Origin: Pseudoramibacter faecis
GTDB taxonomy: Bacteria; Bacillota; Clostridia; Eubacteriales; Eubacteriaceae
Assembly (NCBI RefSeq): GCF_036289405.1
Contig: NZ_JAYFFI010000006.1
Location: 1 to 64,000, forward strand
Reading direction: 5' to 3'
Length of the DNA stretch: 64,000 bases
Positions 1-7,782 of the stretch are shown here, one piece after another; position 1 is the stretch's first letter, and each line of letters starts with the position of its first letter. Position numbers and translations under genes: made by a program. The notes under the pieces are model-generated. The model saw only the letters and a program-made list of their open reading frames with translations, made no database searches and was not told the origin of the DNA.

Positions 1-91
1 TCTCTGTCTTGATGTTATCCGGGGTGCCCGGCCATTTCCCCTGACGATATACTTCTACACATTTCCCCTTGAATTCATAACTGTATCGCAT
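1..91 (-). CDS. Transposase OrfA, N-terminal fragment (cut by window edge)
   Basis: Thirty codons of a minus-strand gene starting at ATG 91-89 are visible, with a GGAGG ribosome binding site at 99-106. The visible protein begins MRYSYEFKGKCVEVYRQGKW, the typical opening of helix-turn-helix OrfA proteins of IS3/IS150-type elements, where this part binds the IS ends. The gene continues beyond base 1, so completeness and the OrfB partner cannot be judged. Confidence 0.6.
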   Translation of the reverse strand, partial: MRYSYEFKGKCVEVYRQGKWPGTPDNIKTE

Positions 92-141
92 AAAAACACC
101 CTCCTTACTGCTACATTTTTATGTCCAGTAAAGAGGGGACA
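1..141 (-). mobile_element. End of an IS3-family-like insertion sequence (partial)
   Basis: The first 141 bases look like the upstream end of an insertion sequence that continues off the left edge. A transposase OrfA start lies inside it, and its outer limit is a TGTCC...GGGACA inverted motif at 122-141, close to the TG..CA tips common in IS3 elements. The DJ-1-family gene ends 26 bases further on. The element type is inferred from 30 visible codons and the tip only, so the exact IS group is uncertain. Confidence 0.5.
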
Positions 142-166
142 TATCAATTTTAACGCGTGGTTTTTT

Positions 167-754
167 TTAGCGCATCTTAAATCCGTCCGGATGTTGAATC
201 TGCCGCTTCACCGCATCGCTTTTTTCCCTGCCGCAAAGCAGCGCCACCAGGGTCAGTCCCAGGTCGACACAAAAGCCGAGGCCAATCCCGGTAACTACGG
301 CCCCGTCCACCGTGATGCCGTCACCCGTATAAACCGCGCCCAAAAGTTGTTCTTCAAAACCGGGATAACAGGTAGCCCGCTTTCCCTTTAACAATCCAAG
401 ACGTCCCAGGACGCTGGGACCGGCACAGACCGCACCCAGATATTTGCTTTCGGCTCCTTTACTTTCCGCTGGAAAATTAACAAGCAAACGGCACAAATCC
501 TGATGGGCATAAAGATGCTTCACGCCATCGCCGCCTCCCGGCAGGAACAGCAGATCGGCATCCGCCGCAGCCGCCGCGTCAAACAAGGCGTCCGCCTCGA
601 TGCGGACTCCGTGAGAACTGGTAACCGTTTTATCCGGCATCACCGAAAAGGTGGTCACCGCCACGCCGCCGCGGCGCAGCAAATCCACAATCGTCAAACA
701 TTCCGTTTCTTCCATGCCATCTGCCATAAAAACAGATGCTTTTTTCATCGCCAT
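167..754 (-). CDS. DJ-1/PfpI family protein
   Basis: About 195 residues, the usual length of DJ-1/ThiJ/PfpI proteins. The start of the fold is seen as KKASVFMADGMEETE followed by a Rossmann-like alternation, and the nucleophile elbow as GAVCAGPSVLG, with Cys in the usual position. Family members act as glyoxalase/deglycase-like or chaperone-like stress proteins; the substrate cannot be told from sequence. ATG at 754 (MAMKK) lies about 6 bases after AGGAAAGGA; ATG at 748 gives the more typical MKK start and is also possible. The gene ends just inside the IS element border and has its own short intergenic region upstream. Confidence 0.85.
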   Translation of the reverse strand: MAMKKASVFMADGMEETECLTIVDLLRRGGVAVTTFSVMPDKTVTSSHGVRIEADALFDAAAAADADLLFLPGGGDGVKHLYAHQDLCRLLVNFPAESKGAESKYLGAVCAGPSVLGRLGLLKGKRATCYPGFEEQLLGAVYTGDGITVDGAVVTGIGLGFCVDLGLTLVALLCGREKSDAVKRQIQHPDGFKMR

Positions 755-837
755 CTTCATTCCTTTCCTGTGTTCTTGACACAAATCTTAATTTTTCCAA
801 AACTTTAAATTTTTGTTCACTTTTTTATTGTTTTCAA

Positions 838-873
838 TTGAATTTTTTATTTTTGTTGTTATAATGAATCTAA
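838..873 (+). promoter_or_regulatory. Ferritin promoter with PerR-box-like operator
   Basis: A -35 TTGAAT (838-843) and -10 TATAAT (860-865) are separated by 16 bases. Overlapping the -10, TTATAATGAATCTAA (859-873) matches 12 of 14 defined positions of the PerR box TTATAATNATTATAA. In Firmicutes PerR commonly represses ferritin and Dps genes under low peroxide, so control of the downstream ferritin by PerR is a reasonable inference. Confidence 0.55.
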
Positions 874-923
874 ATTAAAGTATTCGCTGTGCCTCACAGC
901 ACGGCTCATAGGAGGATATTAAC

Positions 924-1412
924 ATGAAAAAAGAAATTTCTGCTTTATTAAATGAACAAATCACCAAAGAATTTTATTCCGCGTATCTTTATCTCGCCAT
1001 TTCTGCTTACTATCAGGAAGCCGGGCTGACCGGCTTTGCATCCTGGTATGAAGTACAGGCCAAAGAGGAAGAGGAACACGCGATGAAGATTTACGGCTAC
1101 CTGCACGACAACGGTGAAACTGTCGAACTCGGCGCACTGGACGCTCCGAAGGTTTCCTTTAATGATTTTGTCGAACCGGTGAAGGCGGCCCTCGAACACG
1201 AAAAATACATCACCGATGCCATCAACAACATCGTCGCCGCGGCGATCAAAGCCAATGATTATCGCACCGTCAGCTTCCTGCAGTGGTTCGTCGACGAACA
1301 GGCCGAAGAAGAAACTAACGCCAACGACATGCTCCAGGCCGTCGAATTTGTTCAGGATGACAAGGCCGCTCTTTTCAGCCTCAACAAAAGCGTGGGCAAA
1401 CGCAACAACTAA
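924..1412 (+). CDS. ftnA: Ferritin (non-haem iron storage protein)
   Basis: 162 residues, full length for bacterial ferritin. The four-helix bundle ferroxidase ligands are recognisable: an early Glu in NEQITKEFYSAYLYL, the E..H pair in AKEEEEHAMKIYGYL, and later QWFVDEQAEEET. It oxidises Fe(II) and stores Fe(III) oxide in a 24-subunit cytoplasmic shell. Start ATG 924 follows an AGGAGG at 911-916. It is a single-gene unit with its own promoter carrying a PerR-like operator and a strong terminator after the stop. This fits oxidative-stress iron sequestration in an anaerobe. Confidence 0.95.
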   Translation: MKKEISALLNEQITKEFYSAYLYLAISAYYQEAGLTGFASWYEVQAKEEEEHAMKIYGYLHDNGETVELGALDAPKVSFNDFVEPVKAALEHEKYITDAINNIVAAAIKANDYRTVSFLQWFVDEQAEEETNANDMLQAVEFVQDDKAALFSLNKSVGKRNN

Positions 1413-1443
1413 TATTCTATCATCCTTCAGCTTCATGCTATTC

Positions 1444-1475
1444 AAAAAGCAACTCGCTATGCGAGCTGCTTTTTG
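1444..1475 (+). terminator. Rho-independent terminator after ferritin (bidirectional)
   Basis: A hairpin AAAAAGCA..CTCGC-TAT-GCGAG..TGCTTTTT lies between the convergent ferritin and apbE genes. Both flanks are A/T tracts, so it can end transcription from both sides. Confidence 0.85.
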
Positions 1476-1520
1476 TTTGCCGATTTTTTATTCTTATTCT
1501 GTTGAATTGCGATCAAAAAA

Positions 1521-2627
1521 TTATTTCACTTTGATTGTCTGGACAGAAACTCCCGAGTTTTTTTGAAATGCCTTGGTGGCACCGGCCGTCACATAAACCC
1601 TTTGATTTTGGTCCACCAAAACCGCATCAAACATCTGGCGATGCGTCCGCCAATAGGCAATCGCCTTGTCCTTGCCCATCACGAAAAGCGCGGTAGAGAG
1701 TGCGTCGGCGGTGGTGCCATCCTTGCAGACAATGGTCACCGAGGCGAGACCGCTTTCCGCCGGATAGCCGGTCTTCGGATTGATGATGTGATGATATTTC
1801 CTGCCGGTGCCGTCAGTGATATAACGTTCGTAGCCGCCGGAGGTGATCACCGCACAGCTTTTGGTCAGATTGAGGGTCCCCACCATTTTTTCCCGATTTT
1901 TCGGATTGGCGATGCCCACCCGCCAGGGCGAGCCGTCGGGCTTTTGGCCATAAACCTGCACATTTCCGCCCAATTCCACCATCGCCGCCGTCACGCCGTC
2001 CTTTTTCATGATGTCGATCAGCCGCTGAGAGGTGTAACCCTTGGCGATGCCGCCAAAATCAATCTGCATCCCCGCCGGCAGGGCGAGGATTTTCGTCTTG
2101 GCATCGTAGCGCATTTTCGACGCGCCGACTTTAGTCAGCGTCTGACCGATGGCCGCCGACGACGGAATGTGCTTCACTTTGGTGCTCGTTTTAGGATCAG
2201 ACTCATCATAAACCGCCGTAAAACCCCAAAGCTTCATGATGGGGTAAATCGAAATGTCAAAGGCGCCGTCGGTGCTGCGATAAATATCAAGCGCCTTTTG
2301 CATCAGCGTCGCCACATCGCCAGACACCGCGCCCCCGCCAGCCGCGTTGAGCTTTGACACTTCACTGTCGCTGTTTCCCACGGAGAGCCGCGCATCAATC
2401 CGGCGGATTTCCTTCTCGCCGTCGTTTAATGCGCGACTGCTATTTTTGCCGTAAGCGCGCAGATTCATGATGGTGGTCATCGCGATGACCTGCTTGGTCT
2501 CCGGCTCCTCCGAAGCCGTGCTCAGGCTGCAGCCGCAAAGCGTCATCCCCAAAACCACGCACAGCATCATCGCCGGCCATCTTCTTTTTCGCCGCGTTTG
2601 CCGCGTTTGTTTAAAAATCTCGTTCAT
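1521..2627 (-). CDS. apbE: FAD:protein FMN transferase (ApbE), lipoprotein
   Basis: 368 residues. A basic N-terminus and hydrophobic stretch end in the lipobox LCGC (about residues 30-33), so the mature protein should be a lipid-anchored extracytoplasmic enzyme. ApbE motifs are visible: MTTIMNLRAYG, the DARLSVGNSDSEVSKLN segment, TDGAFDISIYPIMKLWGF, DFGGIAKGY, and the GGNVQVYG and TSGGYERY elements. ApbE attaches FMN from FAD to Thr/Ser of partner proteins such as Rnf or Nqr subunits; no such partner lies in this window. The ATG at 2627 follows GAAGGGACG. It lies downstream of ogg on the same strand with an 80-base gap. Confidence 0.92.
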   Translation of the reverse strand: MNEIFKQTRQTRRKRRWPAMMLCVVLGMTLCGCSLSTASEEPETKQVIAMTTIMNLRAYGKNSSRALNDGEKEIRRIDARLSVGNSDSEVSKLNAAGGGAVSGDVATLMQKALDIYRSTDGAFDISIYPIMKLWGFTAVYDESDPKTSTKVKHIPSSAAIGQTLTKVGASKMRYDAKTKILALPAGMQIDFGGIAKGYTSQRLIDIMKKDGVTAAMVELGGNVQVYGQKPDGSPWRVGIANPKNREKMVGTLNLTKSCAVITSGGYERYITDGTGRKYHHIINPKTGYPAESGLASVTIVCKDGTTADALSTALFVMGKDKAIAYWRTHRQMFDAVLVDQNQRVYVTAGATKAFQKNSGVSVQTIKVK

Positions 2628-2708
2628 CGTCCCTTCGCTTTCTCTTCACGTGTCGTCCACCGCCGGCCGTCGCGTGGCCCTCACGCAAAGCAACGGCTGA
2701 ATGCCACA

Positions 2709-3566
2709 TCAGTTTGAATGGGTTCGGCCGGCCTGCCGTCTGGCATAAAACAAATATTGCTGCATCACCCCGGCGTAGGGGGCATAACGCGCCGGATCGA
2801 AGTCCGCTTCGCCGTAGCCGTCCTTCAACGCGCGCTTCACCCAGACATCCACCGGAAAGGCATTCATCCGGTGAAAACCGAAGAGCATCACGCAGGCGGC
2901 TACCTTGACACCAACGCCCTTGACCTGCATCAGCGCCGTTTCCAGGGAGCCATCATCCAATGCGTCAAGCGCCGCGACGTCATGGGCCATCATCCACCGC
3001 GCCGCCGCTCGCACATAGGGCATGCGGTAGCCCAGCGAGCAGCTGCCCGCCCCCGCCTCCTGAAAGCTGCAGCGGCCGCTGCCCGTTTTGCGGCAATCGA
3101 GGGCCAACACCTGTGCCGGGCTGGGAAAAGCATATAGGGACTCGCCCGCCGCTGCCCCAATCGAATCCCCAGCGACCGCACATAGCTTTTCAACGCAGCT
3201 GCGAATCGCGGGAATGTTTTTGCGCTGGGAAATAATAAAGGTCACCAGCGTTTCCCAGGGATCCTGACGCAAGATGCGGATGCCCCGGCTCAGCTTCGCC
3301 GCAGCTTGCAAATAGGCATCGCCGGGATCAATGCGATCGCGAATTGCCGCGTAATGCGTTTCCATGTCGAAATACCGCCGCCAGACGCTTTGATACGCGC
3401 CCTCTGGGCAATCAAGCGTCAGCCGATGCCCCTCCTGCCGTACCGTCACTGCCCGGCGAAAGGCGCAGATACGATACCCGCCGTCCGACAGCGGCTGCCA
3501 GCGAAAGCATTGGCCGCTGTCCGCCATCTTATCGAGATCAAAGTCATCGGTTAGCATTATCTGCAT
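2709..3566 (-). CDS. ogg: 8-oxoguanine DNA glycosylase / AP lyase
   Basis: 285 residues from the ATG at 3566, chosen because AGGAGG sits at about 3573-3578; a longer reading to 3647 lacks such a site. The N-terminal OGG domain (DDFDLDKMADSGQCFRW) is followed by the helix-hairpin-helix MQVKGVGVKVAACVMLFGF. The catalytic Lys lies in GVGVKVA and the catalytic Asp in FPVDVWVKRAL. It excises 8-oxoguanine from oxidised DNA and nicks the abasic site in base-excision repair. It probably shares a transcript with apbE. Confidence 0.9.
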   Translation of the reverse strand: MQIMLTDDFDLDKMADSGQCFRWQPLSDGGYRICAFRRAVTVRQEGHRLTLDCPEGAYQSVWRRYFDMETHYAAIRDRIDPGDAYLQAAAKLSRGIRILRQDPWETLVTFIISQRKNIPAIRSCVEKLCAVAGDSIGAAAGESLYAFPSPAQVLALDCRKTGSGRCSFQEAGAGSCSLGYRMPYVRAAARWMMAHDVAALDALDDGSLETALMQVKGVGVKVAACVMLFGFHRMNAFPVDVWVKRALKDGYGEADFDPARYAPYAGVMQQYLFYARRQAGRTHSN

Positions 3567-3734
3567 GGATACACCTCCTTTTCCACAGGTTTTAAATGTC
3601 ACCACATTGAAGCCTAAATACCTCGCATGCCCGTCTTTTTGTGACATCGTTTTTCTTTAACGTTTTATTTTAAAATACAGACTTTAAACTTTAAAGCCCA
3701 TCTGTCAAGCGACTGACAATGATTTTTTCGCATT

Positions 3735-3758
3735 AAAAAACCACCGACGCTGCGGTGG
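3735..3758 (-). terminator. Terminator of tRNA-Val
   Basis: On the minus strand a CCACCG...CGGTGG stem (3741-3758) is followed by a run of six T, 13 bases after the tRNA 3' end. Confidence 0.85.
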
Positions 3759-3770
3759 CGTGCATCCAAA

Positions 3771-3846
3771 TGGTGATCCCTACAGGGCTCGAACCTGTGA
3801 CCTCCACCACGTCAAGGTGGCGCTCTTCCAGCTGAGCTAAGGGATC
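3771..3846 (-). tRNA. tRNA-Val (anticodon GAC)
   Basis: 76 bases including an encoded CCA. The acceptor arm GATCCCT pairs with AGGGATC, T8 and A9 are present, the D arm is GCTC..GAGC, the anticodon arm is CCACC-TTGACGT-GGTGG with GAC at positions 34-36, and the T arm contains GGTTCGAGCC. The GAC anticodon reads Val codons GUC/GUU. A consensus-like promoter and a terminator bracket the gene, so it is transcribed alone. Confidence 0.96.
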
Positions 3847-3864
3847 ATTCTTGACTACTTGCCT

Positions 3865-3893
3865 ATTATACACAAGGGCTCACGCTTTGTAAA
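3865..3893 (-). promoter_or_regulatory. Promoter of tRNA-Val
   Basis: On the minus strand, -35 TTTACA (3893-3888) and -10 TATAAT (3870-3865) are 17 bases apart, 19 bases before the tRNA 5' end. Confidence 0.8.
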
Positions 3894-3958
3894 GCTCTTT
3901 TTGATTTTTTTCACCGTCGGCACCATCATATCCCGTTCAACAGTCTGATCCGTTCGCA

Positions 3959-3988
3959 TTGGCAATTCGCCGCCGGCCGTGCTACAAT
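3959..3988 (+). promoter_or_regulatory. Likely promoter of trmB
   Basis: TTGGCA (3959-3964) and TACAAT (3983-3988) are 18 bases apart and lie 34 bases before the trmB start codon. Confidence 0.55.
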
Positions 3989-4022
3989 GCCAGCACAACC
4001 AAATAATGATTCAGGAGCCTTT

Positions 4023-4679
4023 ATGCATATCAGACCAAAACCCTGGGCCCGGCCGGAGCTTGAGGCCAGCCCCATCTTTGTTCCCAAGCCCTGGGAAGAA
4101 AAAAATCATTGGCGCACACACTTCGCACATCCCGAACGCCCGCTTTTTGGCGAGTTCGGCTGCGGCAAGGGACAATTCATGGCGCAGACGGCCGCCGCGC
4201 ATCCAAAGACGAATTTCATTGCCGTCGATATGATCGACACGATGCTGGGCATAGCCCGGCGAAAAATTACCATCGCCCAAAACACCGAACACCCCGCCAA
4301 CGTGCTGCTCACCGCCTGGGATATCGAACGCATCGAGCAGATTTTCGGGCCAGGCGAGCACTTTGATGGCCTCTTTATCAACTTCTGCAATCCCTGGCCC
4401 AAACGGCAAAAGCATAAAAAGCGGCTGACCCATATCCGTCAGCTCGAAAAATACAAGGTCTTTCTCGCATCGCAGGCTGTCATTCATTTTAAAACCGACG
4501 ACGATAACTTGTTCAAAGACTCCCTCGGCTATTTCGCAGCGGCCGGTTTTGCGGTTGCGGATCTACGCCGAGACCTTGCCGCAGCTTCCATTGAAGGCTA
4601 CGCCGTCACAGAACACGAAATCATGTTCGGCGCCAAGGGCATTCCCATTAAATACGCCAGGGCCGTTTTAAAAAAATAA
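4023..4679 (+). CDS. trmB: tRNA (guanine-N7-)-methyltransferase
   Basis: 218 residues from ATG 4023, which follows CAGGAG at about 4012-4017; an in-frame start further upstream has no ribosome binding site. The SAM-binding motif is FGEFGCGKGQF. TrmB family elements are FIAVDM, NFCNPWPKRQKHKKRLTH (the PWPK..H.KRR signature) and the ending ITEHE-like AVTEHEIMF. It methylates G46 in the variable loop of tRNAs using S-adenosylmethionine. It is a single-gene unit ending at a strong hairpin shared with alr. Confidence 0.93.
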   Translation: MHIRPKPWARPELEASPIFVPKPWEEKNHWRTHFAHPERPLFGEFGCGKGQFMAQTAAAHPKTNFIAVDMIDTMLGIARRKITIAQNTEHPANVLLTAWDIERIEQIFGPGEHFDGLFINFCNPWPKRQKHKKRLTHIRQLEKYKVFLASQAVIHFKTDDDNLFKDSLGYFAAAGFAVADLRRDLAAASIEGYAVTEHEIMFGAKGIPIKYARAVLKK

Positions 4680-4683
4680 GCCG

Positions 4684-4720
4684 AAAAAAATCTGCTGCTA
4701 TCATGCAGCAGATTTTTATT
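4684..4720 (+). terminator. Bidirectional terminator between trmB and alr
   Basis: An AAATCTGCTGC-TATCAT-GCAGCAGATTT hairpin is flanked by A and T runs, between the convergent trmB and alr genes. Confidence 0.88.
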
Positions 4721-4727
4721 TTCGATT

Positions 4728-6035
4728 CTACAACGCCCCGTAAAACCCATCGTTTAAAATTTCCACCTCCAGGTGTGCATCCCCCATGAACCGATAAAGT
4801 CGCGGCACCCGTTTGTTCACCATACACACCAATTCGTAATTGATGGTGTCCAGTTTTGCCGCCAGTTCTTCCACCGGCAAATGTTCGCCGAAGAGTTCTA
4901 CCTCGTCAAACAGGGCTACCTCCGGCACGTCTGTCACATCGACCATGCATTGGTCCATGCAGATATTGCCGACCACCGGGGCCCGATGCCCATGAATCCA
5001 CACCTCGGCCCCTTTGCCGGAGAGCATCCGCGTGTAGCCGTCGGCGTAGCCTACTGCCAAGGTCGCAATCTTCCGTTCGCCTTCGGCGATAAACCGCCGG
5101 CCATAGCCGCAGGAATCCCCCGCGTGCACCGTCTTCAAGTGGATGATCCGCGTTTTGAACGTCATCACCGGGCACAGGGGAAGCTGCGCTTTCTTCACCT
5201 CGTCAGAGGGATAAAGCCCGTAAAGAATGATCCCCGGACGCACCGCATTAAACACGGTCTTGCCAAAATCGATGATGCTCGCCGAGTTCTCGACGTGCTT
5301 CAGCGGAATCTGAATGCCCCGAGCGTTGAGTGCCCGGGTCACGTCCAGGTAGCGTTTCATCTGCAGTTGGGTAAAGGCCTTGTCTGCCTCATCGGCCGTG
5401 GCAAAATGGGTGAACAGCCCCAACAGATTGATGCCGGGCAGCTCGGCCATGGCTGCGATTGCCTCGGCCGCTTCATCCCAGCGAAAGCCAATGCGCCCCA
5501 TGCCCGTGTCCACCTTCACATGCACATTCACCACAACGTCATTTTTTACGGCATATTCCGAAAGGGCCCCGGCAAAATCCAGAGAATCCACGGTGGGCTC
5601 GATATCCCACTCCACAATCTCCGGGATTTGGTCCTCCATGGTCACCCCGAGGAGCATGATGTCACAGCGGTCGATGCCTTTCTGCCGTAGGGCAATGGCC
5701 TCGTCCAGAAAAGCCACTGCCATGCGCTCGATCCCTTCATCCTGAAGGGTCTGCACCAACTCAATCCCATGGCCATAGGCGTCGGCCTTGACCACAGCGA
5801 TAATCGCCGCCCCGGGGCCCACATGCTTTTGAATCGCGTGCAAATTGCTCACCGCATTGTCCAGATTAATTTCTGCCCAGGTCGGGCGATGAGCCGGCAC
5901 CGGCACTTTGATGCCCAATTCGTCAAAATCAAATGCCCCTGCCATGAAAGCGCTCATGTCACTTTCAACCGCAAAAAACCGATTGTTATTTTTGTTCTTT
6001 TTGTTCTTTTTGTTCTTTTCATTCATTTCACTCAT
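4728..6035 (-). CDS. alr: Alanine racemase
   Basis: 435 residues from ATG 6035. Fold-type III PLP enzyme: AVVKADAYGHG carries the PLP Lys, and the second catalytic base is the Tyr in the SCGYGRRF segment. It makes D-Ala for peptidoglycan. The protein has about 60 extra N-terminal residues compared with typical alr, including a Lys/Asn run (KNKKNKKNKNNN) encoded by a 9-base tandem repeat. A TTG at 6065 overlaps the mtnN stop (TTGA) but has no ribosome binding site; an internal start nearer AHRPTWAEINL would give the usual length. It is the last gene of ispF-mtnN-alr. Confidence 0.92.
   Translation of the reverse strand: MSEMNEKNKKNKKNKNNNRFFAVESDMSAFMAGAFDFDELGIKVPVPAHRPTWAEINLDNAVSNLHAIQKHVGPGAAIIAVVKADAYGHGIELVQTLQDEGIERMAVAFLDEAIALRQKGIDRCDIMLLGVTMEDQIPEIVEWDIEPTVDSLDFAGALSEYAVKNDVVVNVHVKVDTGMGRIGFRWDEAAEAIAAMAELPGINLLGLFTHFATADEADKAFTQLQMKRYLDVTRALNARGIQIPLKHVENSASIIDFGKTVFNAVRPGIILYGLYPSDEVKKAQLPLCPVMTFKTRIIHLKTVHAGDSCGYGRRFIAEGERKIATLAVGYADGYTRMLSGKGAEVWIHGHRAPVVGNICMDQCMVDVTDVPEVALFDEVELFGEHLPVEELAAKLDTINYELVCMVNKRVPRLYRFMGDAHLEVEILNDGFYGAL
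5992..6018. repeat. Three-copy 9-base tandem repeat inside alr
   Basis: TTGTTCTTT is repeated three times in tandem, coding Lys-Asn-Lys in the alr N-terminal extension. The unit is a multiple of three, so slippage would lengthen or shorten the Lys/Asn tract without breaking the frame. Confidence 0.8.
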
Positions 6036-6061
6036 AGCAATTGCTTTTCCGTTCTTTATTA

Positions 6062-6757
6062 TCAATGCGCCGGCATCAGCGCGATCATCGCGGCTGCCAC
6101 CAGTCCAGCATTGACCGCCGCCCGAGCGTAATGCGTTTGATAAGTCTCGTTCAGCGCTTCATCCGCCAAATCTGAAATGCCCCGGATCACGGCAAAGGGG
6201 ACCCGATTCACCGCGGCGACCTGTCCGACGGCTGCGCCTTCCATCTCGGCGCAAAGCCCGCCGAAATGATCGGCCAGCGCCTGTTTGAGCATGGCAGAAA
6301 CCACAACGCGATCACCCGTCAACACCCGGCCGATCCGAGTCGTCACGCTAAGTTTGTGCGCAACCGCTTCGGCCAGCGCGACGAGATCCGGCGCCGCTGT
6401 GTACGCCACTTGGCGCATCCCGGGCACTTCCCCCAGGTCAAAGCCCGCCGCCGTCGCATCCACATCGTACTGCACACAGTCTTTGGCAACCACCGGCTGG
6501 CCCGCGGCAAGCCGGCTGTCGAGCGCGCCCTCAACCCCCGCGTTAATCACGCAGTCCACCGCGTACACGCTGATCAGCGCCTGCGCGCGGAGAACCGCGT
6601 TCACCTTGCCGACACCAGACCGGGCGAGCACCACCTCCCGGCCGCTGATGACGCCGCAGGTCACGGCGACCCCGGCGGACCTGGACGCCCGGCTTTCCCG
6701 CATCGCCCCGGCAATAACGGCCGCTTCCTCCGGAAGTGCTGCAATCACGCCGATCAT
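6062..6757 (-). CDS. mtnN: 5'-methylthioadenosine/S-adenosylhomocysteine nucleosidase
   Basis: 231 residues from ATG 6757, whose ATGA overlaps the ispF stop and indicates translational coupling; an upstream GTG (6772) is less likely. Purine nucleosidase family motifs: MIGVIAALPEE at the start, NAGVEGALDSRL (usually GVAGGL), YDVDATAAG, AEMEGAAVGQVA with the substrate-binding Glu, and the catalytic Asp in RGISDLAD. It hydrolyses MTA and SAH to adenine and the thioribose or ribosylhomocysteine, recycling the by-products of SAM reactions. Confidence 0.92.
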   Translation of the reverse strand: MIGVIAALPEEAAVIAGAMRESRASRSAGVAVTCGVISGREVVLARSGVGKVNAVLRAQALISVYAVDCVINAGVEGALDSRLAAGQPVVAKDCVQYDVDATAAGFDLGEVPGMRQVAYTAAPDLVALAEAVAHKLSVTTRIGRVLTGDRVVVSAMLKQALADHFGGLCAEMEGAAVGQVAAVNRVPFAVIRGISDLADEALNETYQTHYARAAVNAGLVAAAMIALMPAH

Positions 6758-7236
6758 CGGCGGTACAGGCACGCAACCGCCTTGGCCGCAATGCCTTCCT
6801 CCCGTCCGGTAAAGCCCAGATGCTCCTCAGTCGTCGCCTTCACATTGATCTGCGACGCCTCCGTGCGGAGCATGTTCGCAATATTTTGACGCATCCCGGG
6901 AATGTGCGGGCTCATCTTCGGGGCCTGTGCCACGATGATGCTGTCGATATTGCCGACGCGATAGCCCTCCCGGCGCATCATCGCCCCCACTTCGGCCAAG
7001 AGGTCCCGACTGTCGGCCCCGGCATAACGCGGATCCGTGTCCGGAAAATGGGCGCCAATATCCCCCAGGCCGAGCGCGCCGAGAATCGCATCCATGATCG
7101 CGTGAAGCAGCACGTCGGCGTCCGAATGGCCGAGCAGTCCCTTCTCGCAGGGGATGGCCATCCCGCCGATAAAAAGCGGTCGATCGGCCACCAATCGGTG
7201 CACGTCGTAGCCGATCCCCACTCGTAAAAGATCCAT
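6754..7236 (-). CDS. ispF: 2-C-methyl-D-erythritol 2,4-cyclodiphosphate synthase
   Basis: 160 residues from ATG 7236, the usual IspF length, preceded by AAGGGAAAAG. Motifs are GIGYDVHRL (metal-binding Asp and His), GHSDADVLLHAI (second His), DIGAHFPDTDP and the C-terminal NVKATTEEHLGFTGREEGIAA. It forms the cyclodiphosphate in the non-mevalonate isoprenoid pathway as a zinc-dependent trimer. It is the first gene of a tightly overlapping operon with mtnN and alr. Confidence 0.96.
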   Translation of the reverse strand: MDLLRVGIGYDVHRLVADRPLFIGGMAIPCEKGLLGHSDADVLLHAIMDAILGALGLGDIGAHFPDTDPRYAGADSRDLLAEVGAMMRREGYRVGNIDSIIVAQAPKMSPHIPGMRQNIANMLRTEASQINVKATTEEHLGFTGREEGIAAKAVACLYRR

Positions 7237-7782
7237 CGTCTTTTCCCTTCTATAAATCATCCATGACGAATCAGCGTCTCCGAAACGCATCGCGCAGCCC
7301 CTTTTCGCTTCATCGCTGGCGGCCGTCATCGATTGCCGAAACGCGCGCAGTCCGTTTCGCGTCGCCGGCAATCCATCGTTATCATGCTTTATTATACGCT
7401 CTAAGCGGCGCCGCATCAAGCAGCGATTGTGCGATTGCTCATCGAAAACGCATTTTAAAAACGCATTTTAAAAACGCAATGCGTTTTTTGAGCGCACGAT
7501 TAAAAGCAGCCGTGCGCCCGCAATGCGCATTCACGCAGTGAGCGCTTAAAGAGCCATCGCGCCATGCCCTCTGTCCTTTTAGCCATCGCCTTTAGGCCGG
7601 CATTTTTACTGATCGTCAAAGCCGTTAATTATAATAATTCAAAAGTTTGATATTTTTTTCACTTTCCAAGCAAAAAGCCCTTTACGGCGCTTCATTCTCT
7701 ATGCTATAATCAGAATCAGTCGATGGTTGGATGTAAACCTATTCCCAACTGCAACTATGATATAAGGAGGCTACGTAATATC
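7237..7782. other. Intergenic region with direct repeats and the etfB promoter
   Basis: No gene is supported here. At 7445-7490 the unit AAAACGCATTTTA recurs and ends in the inverted pair AAAAACGCA/TGCGTTTTT, a possible hairpin. A promoter for etfBA, TTTACG (7681-7686) with TATAAT (7705-7710), has an 18-base spacer. The remainder has no recognisable element. Confidence 0.6.

Noticed and set aside
4773..5690. 305-codon plus-strand frame opposite alr
   Set aside because: His/Arg-rich antisense shadow of alanine racemase.
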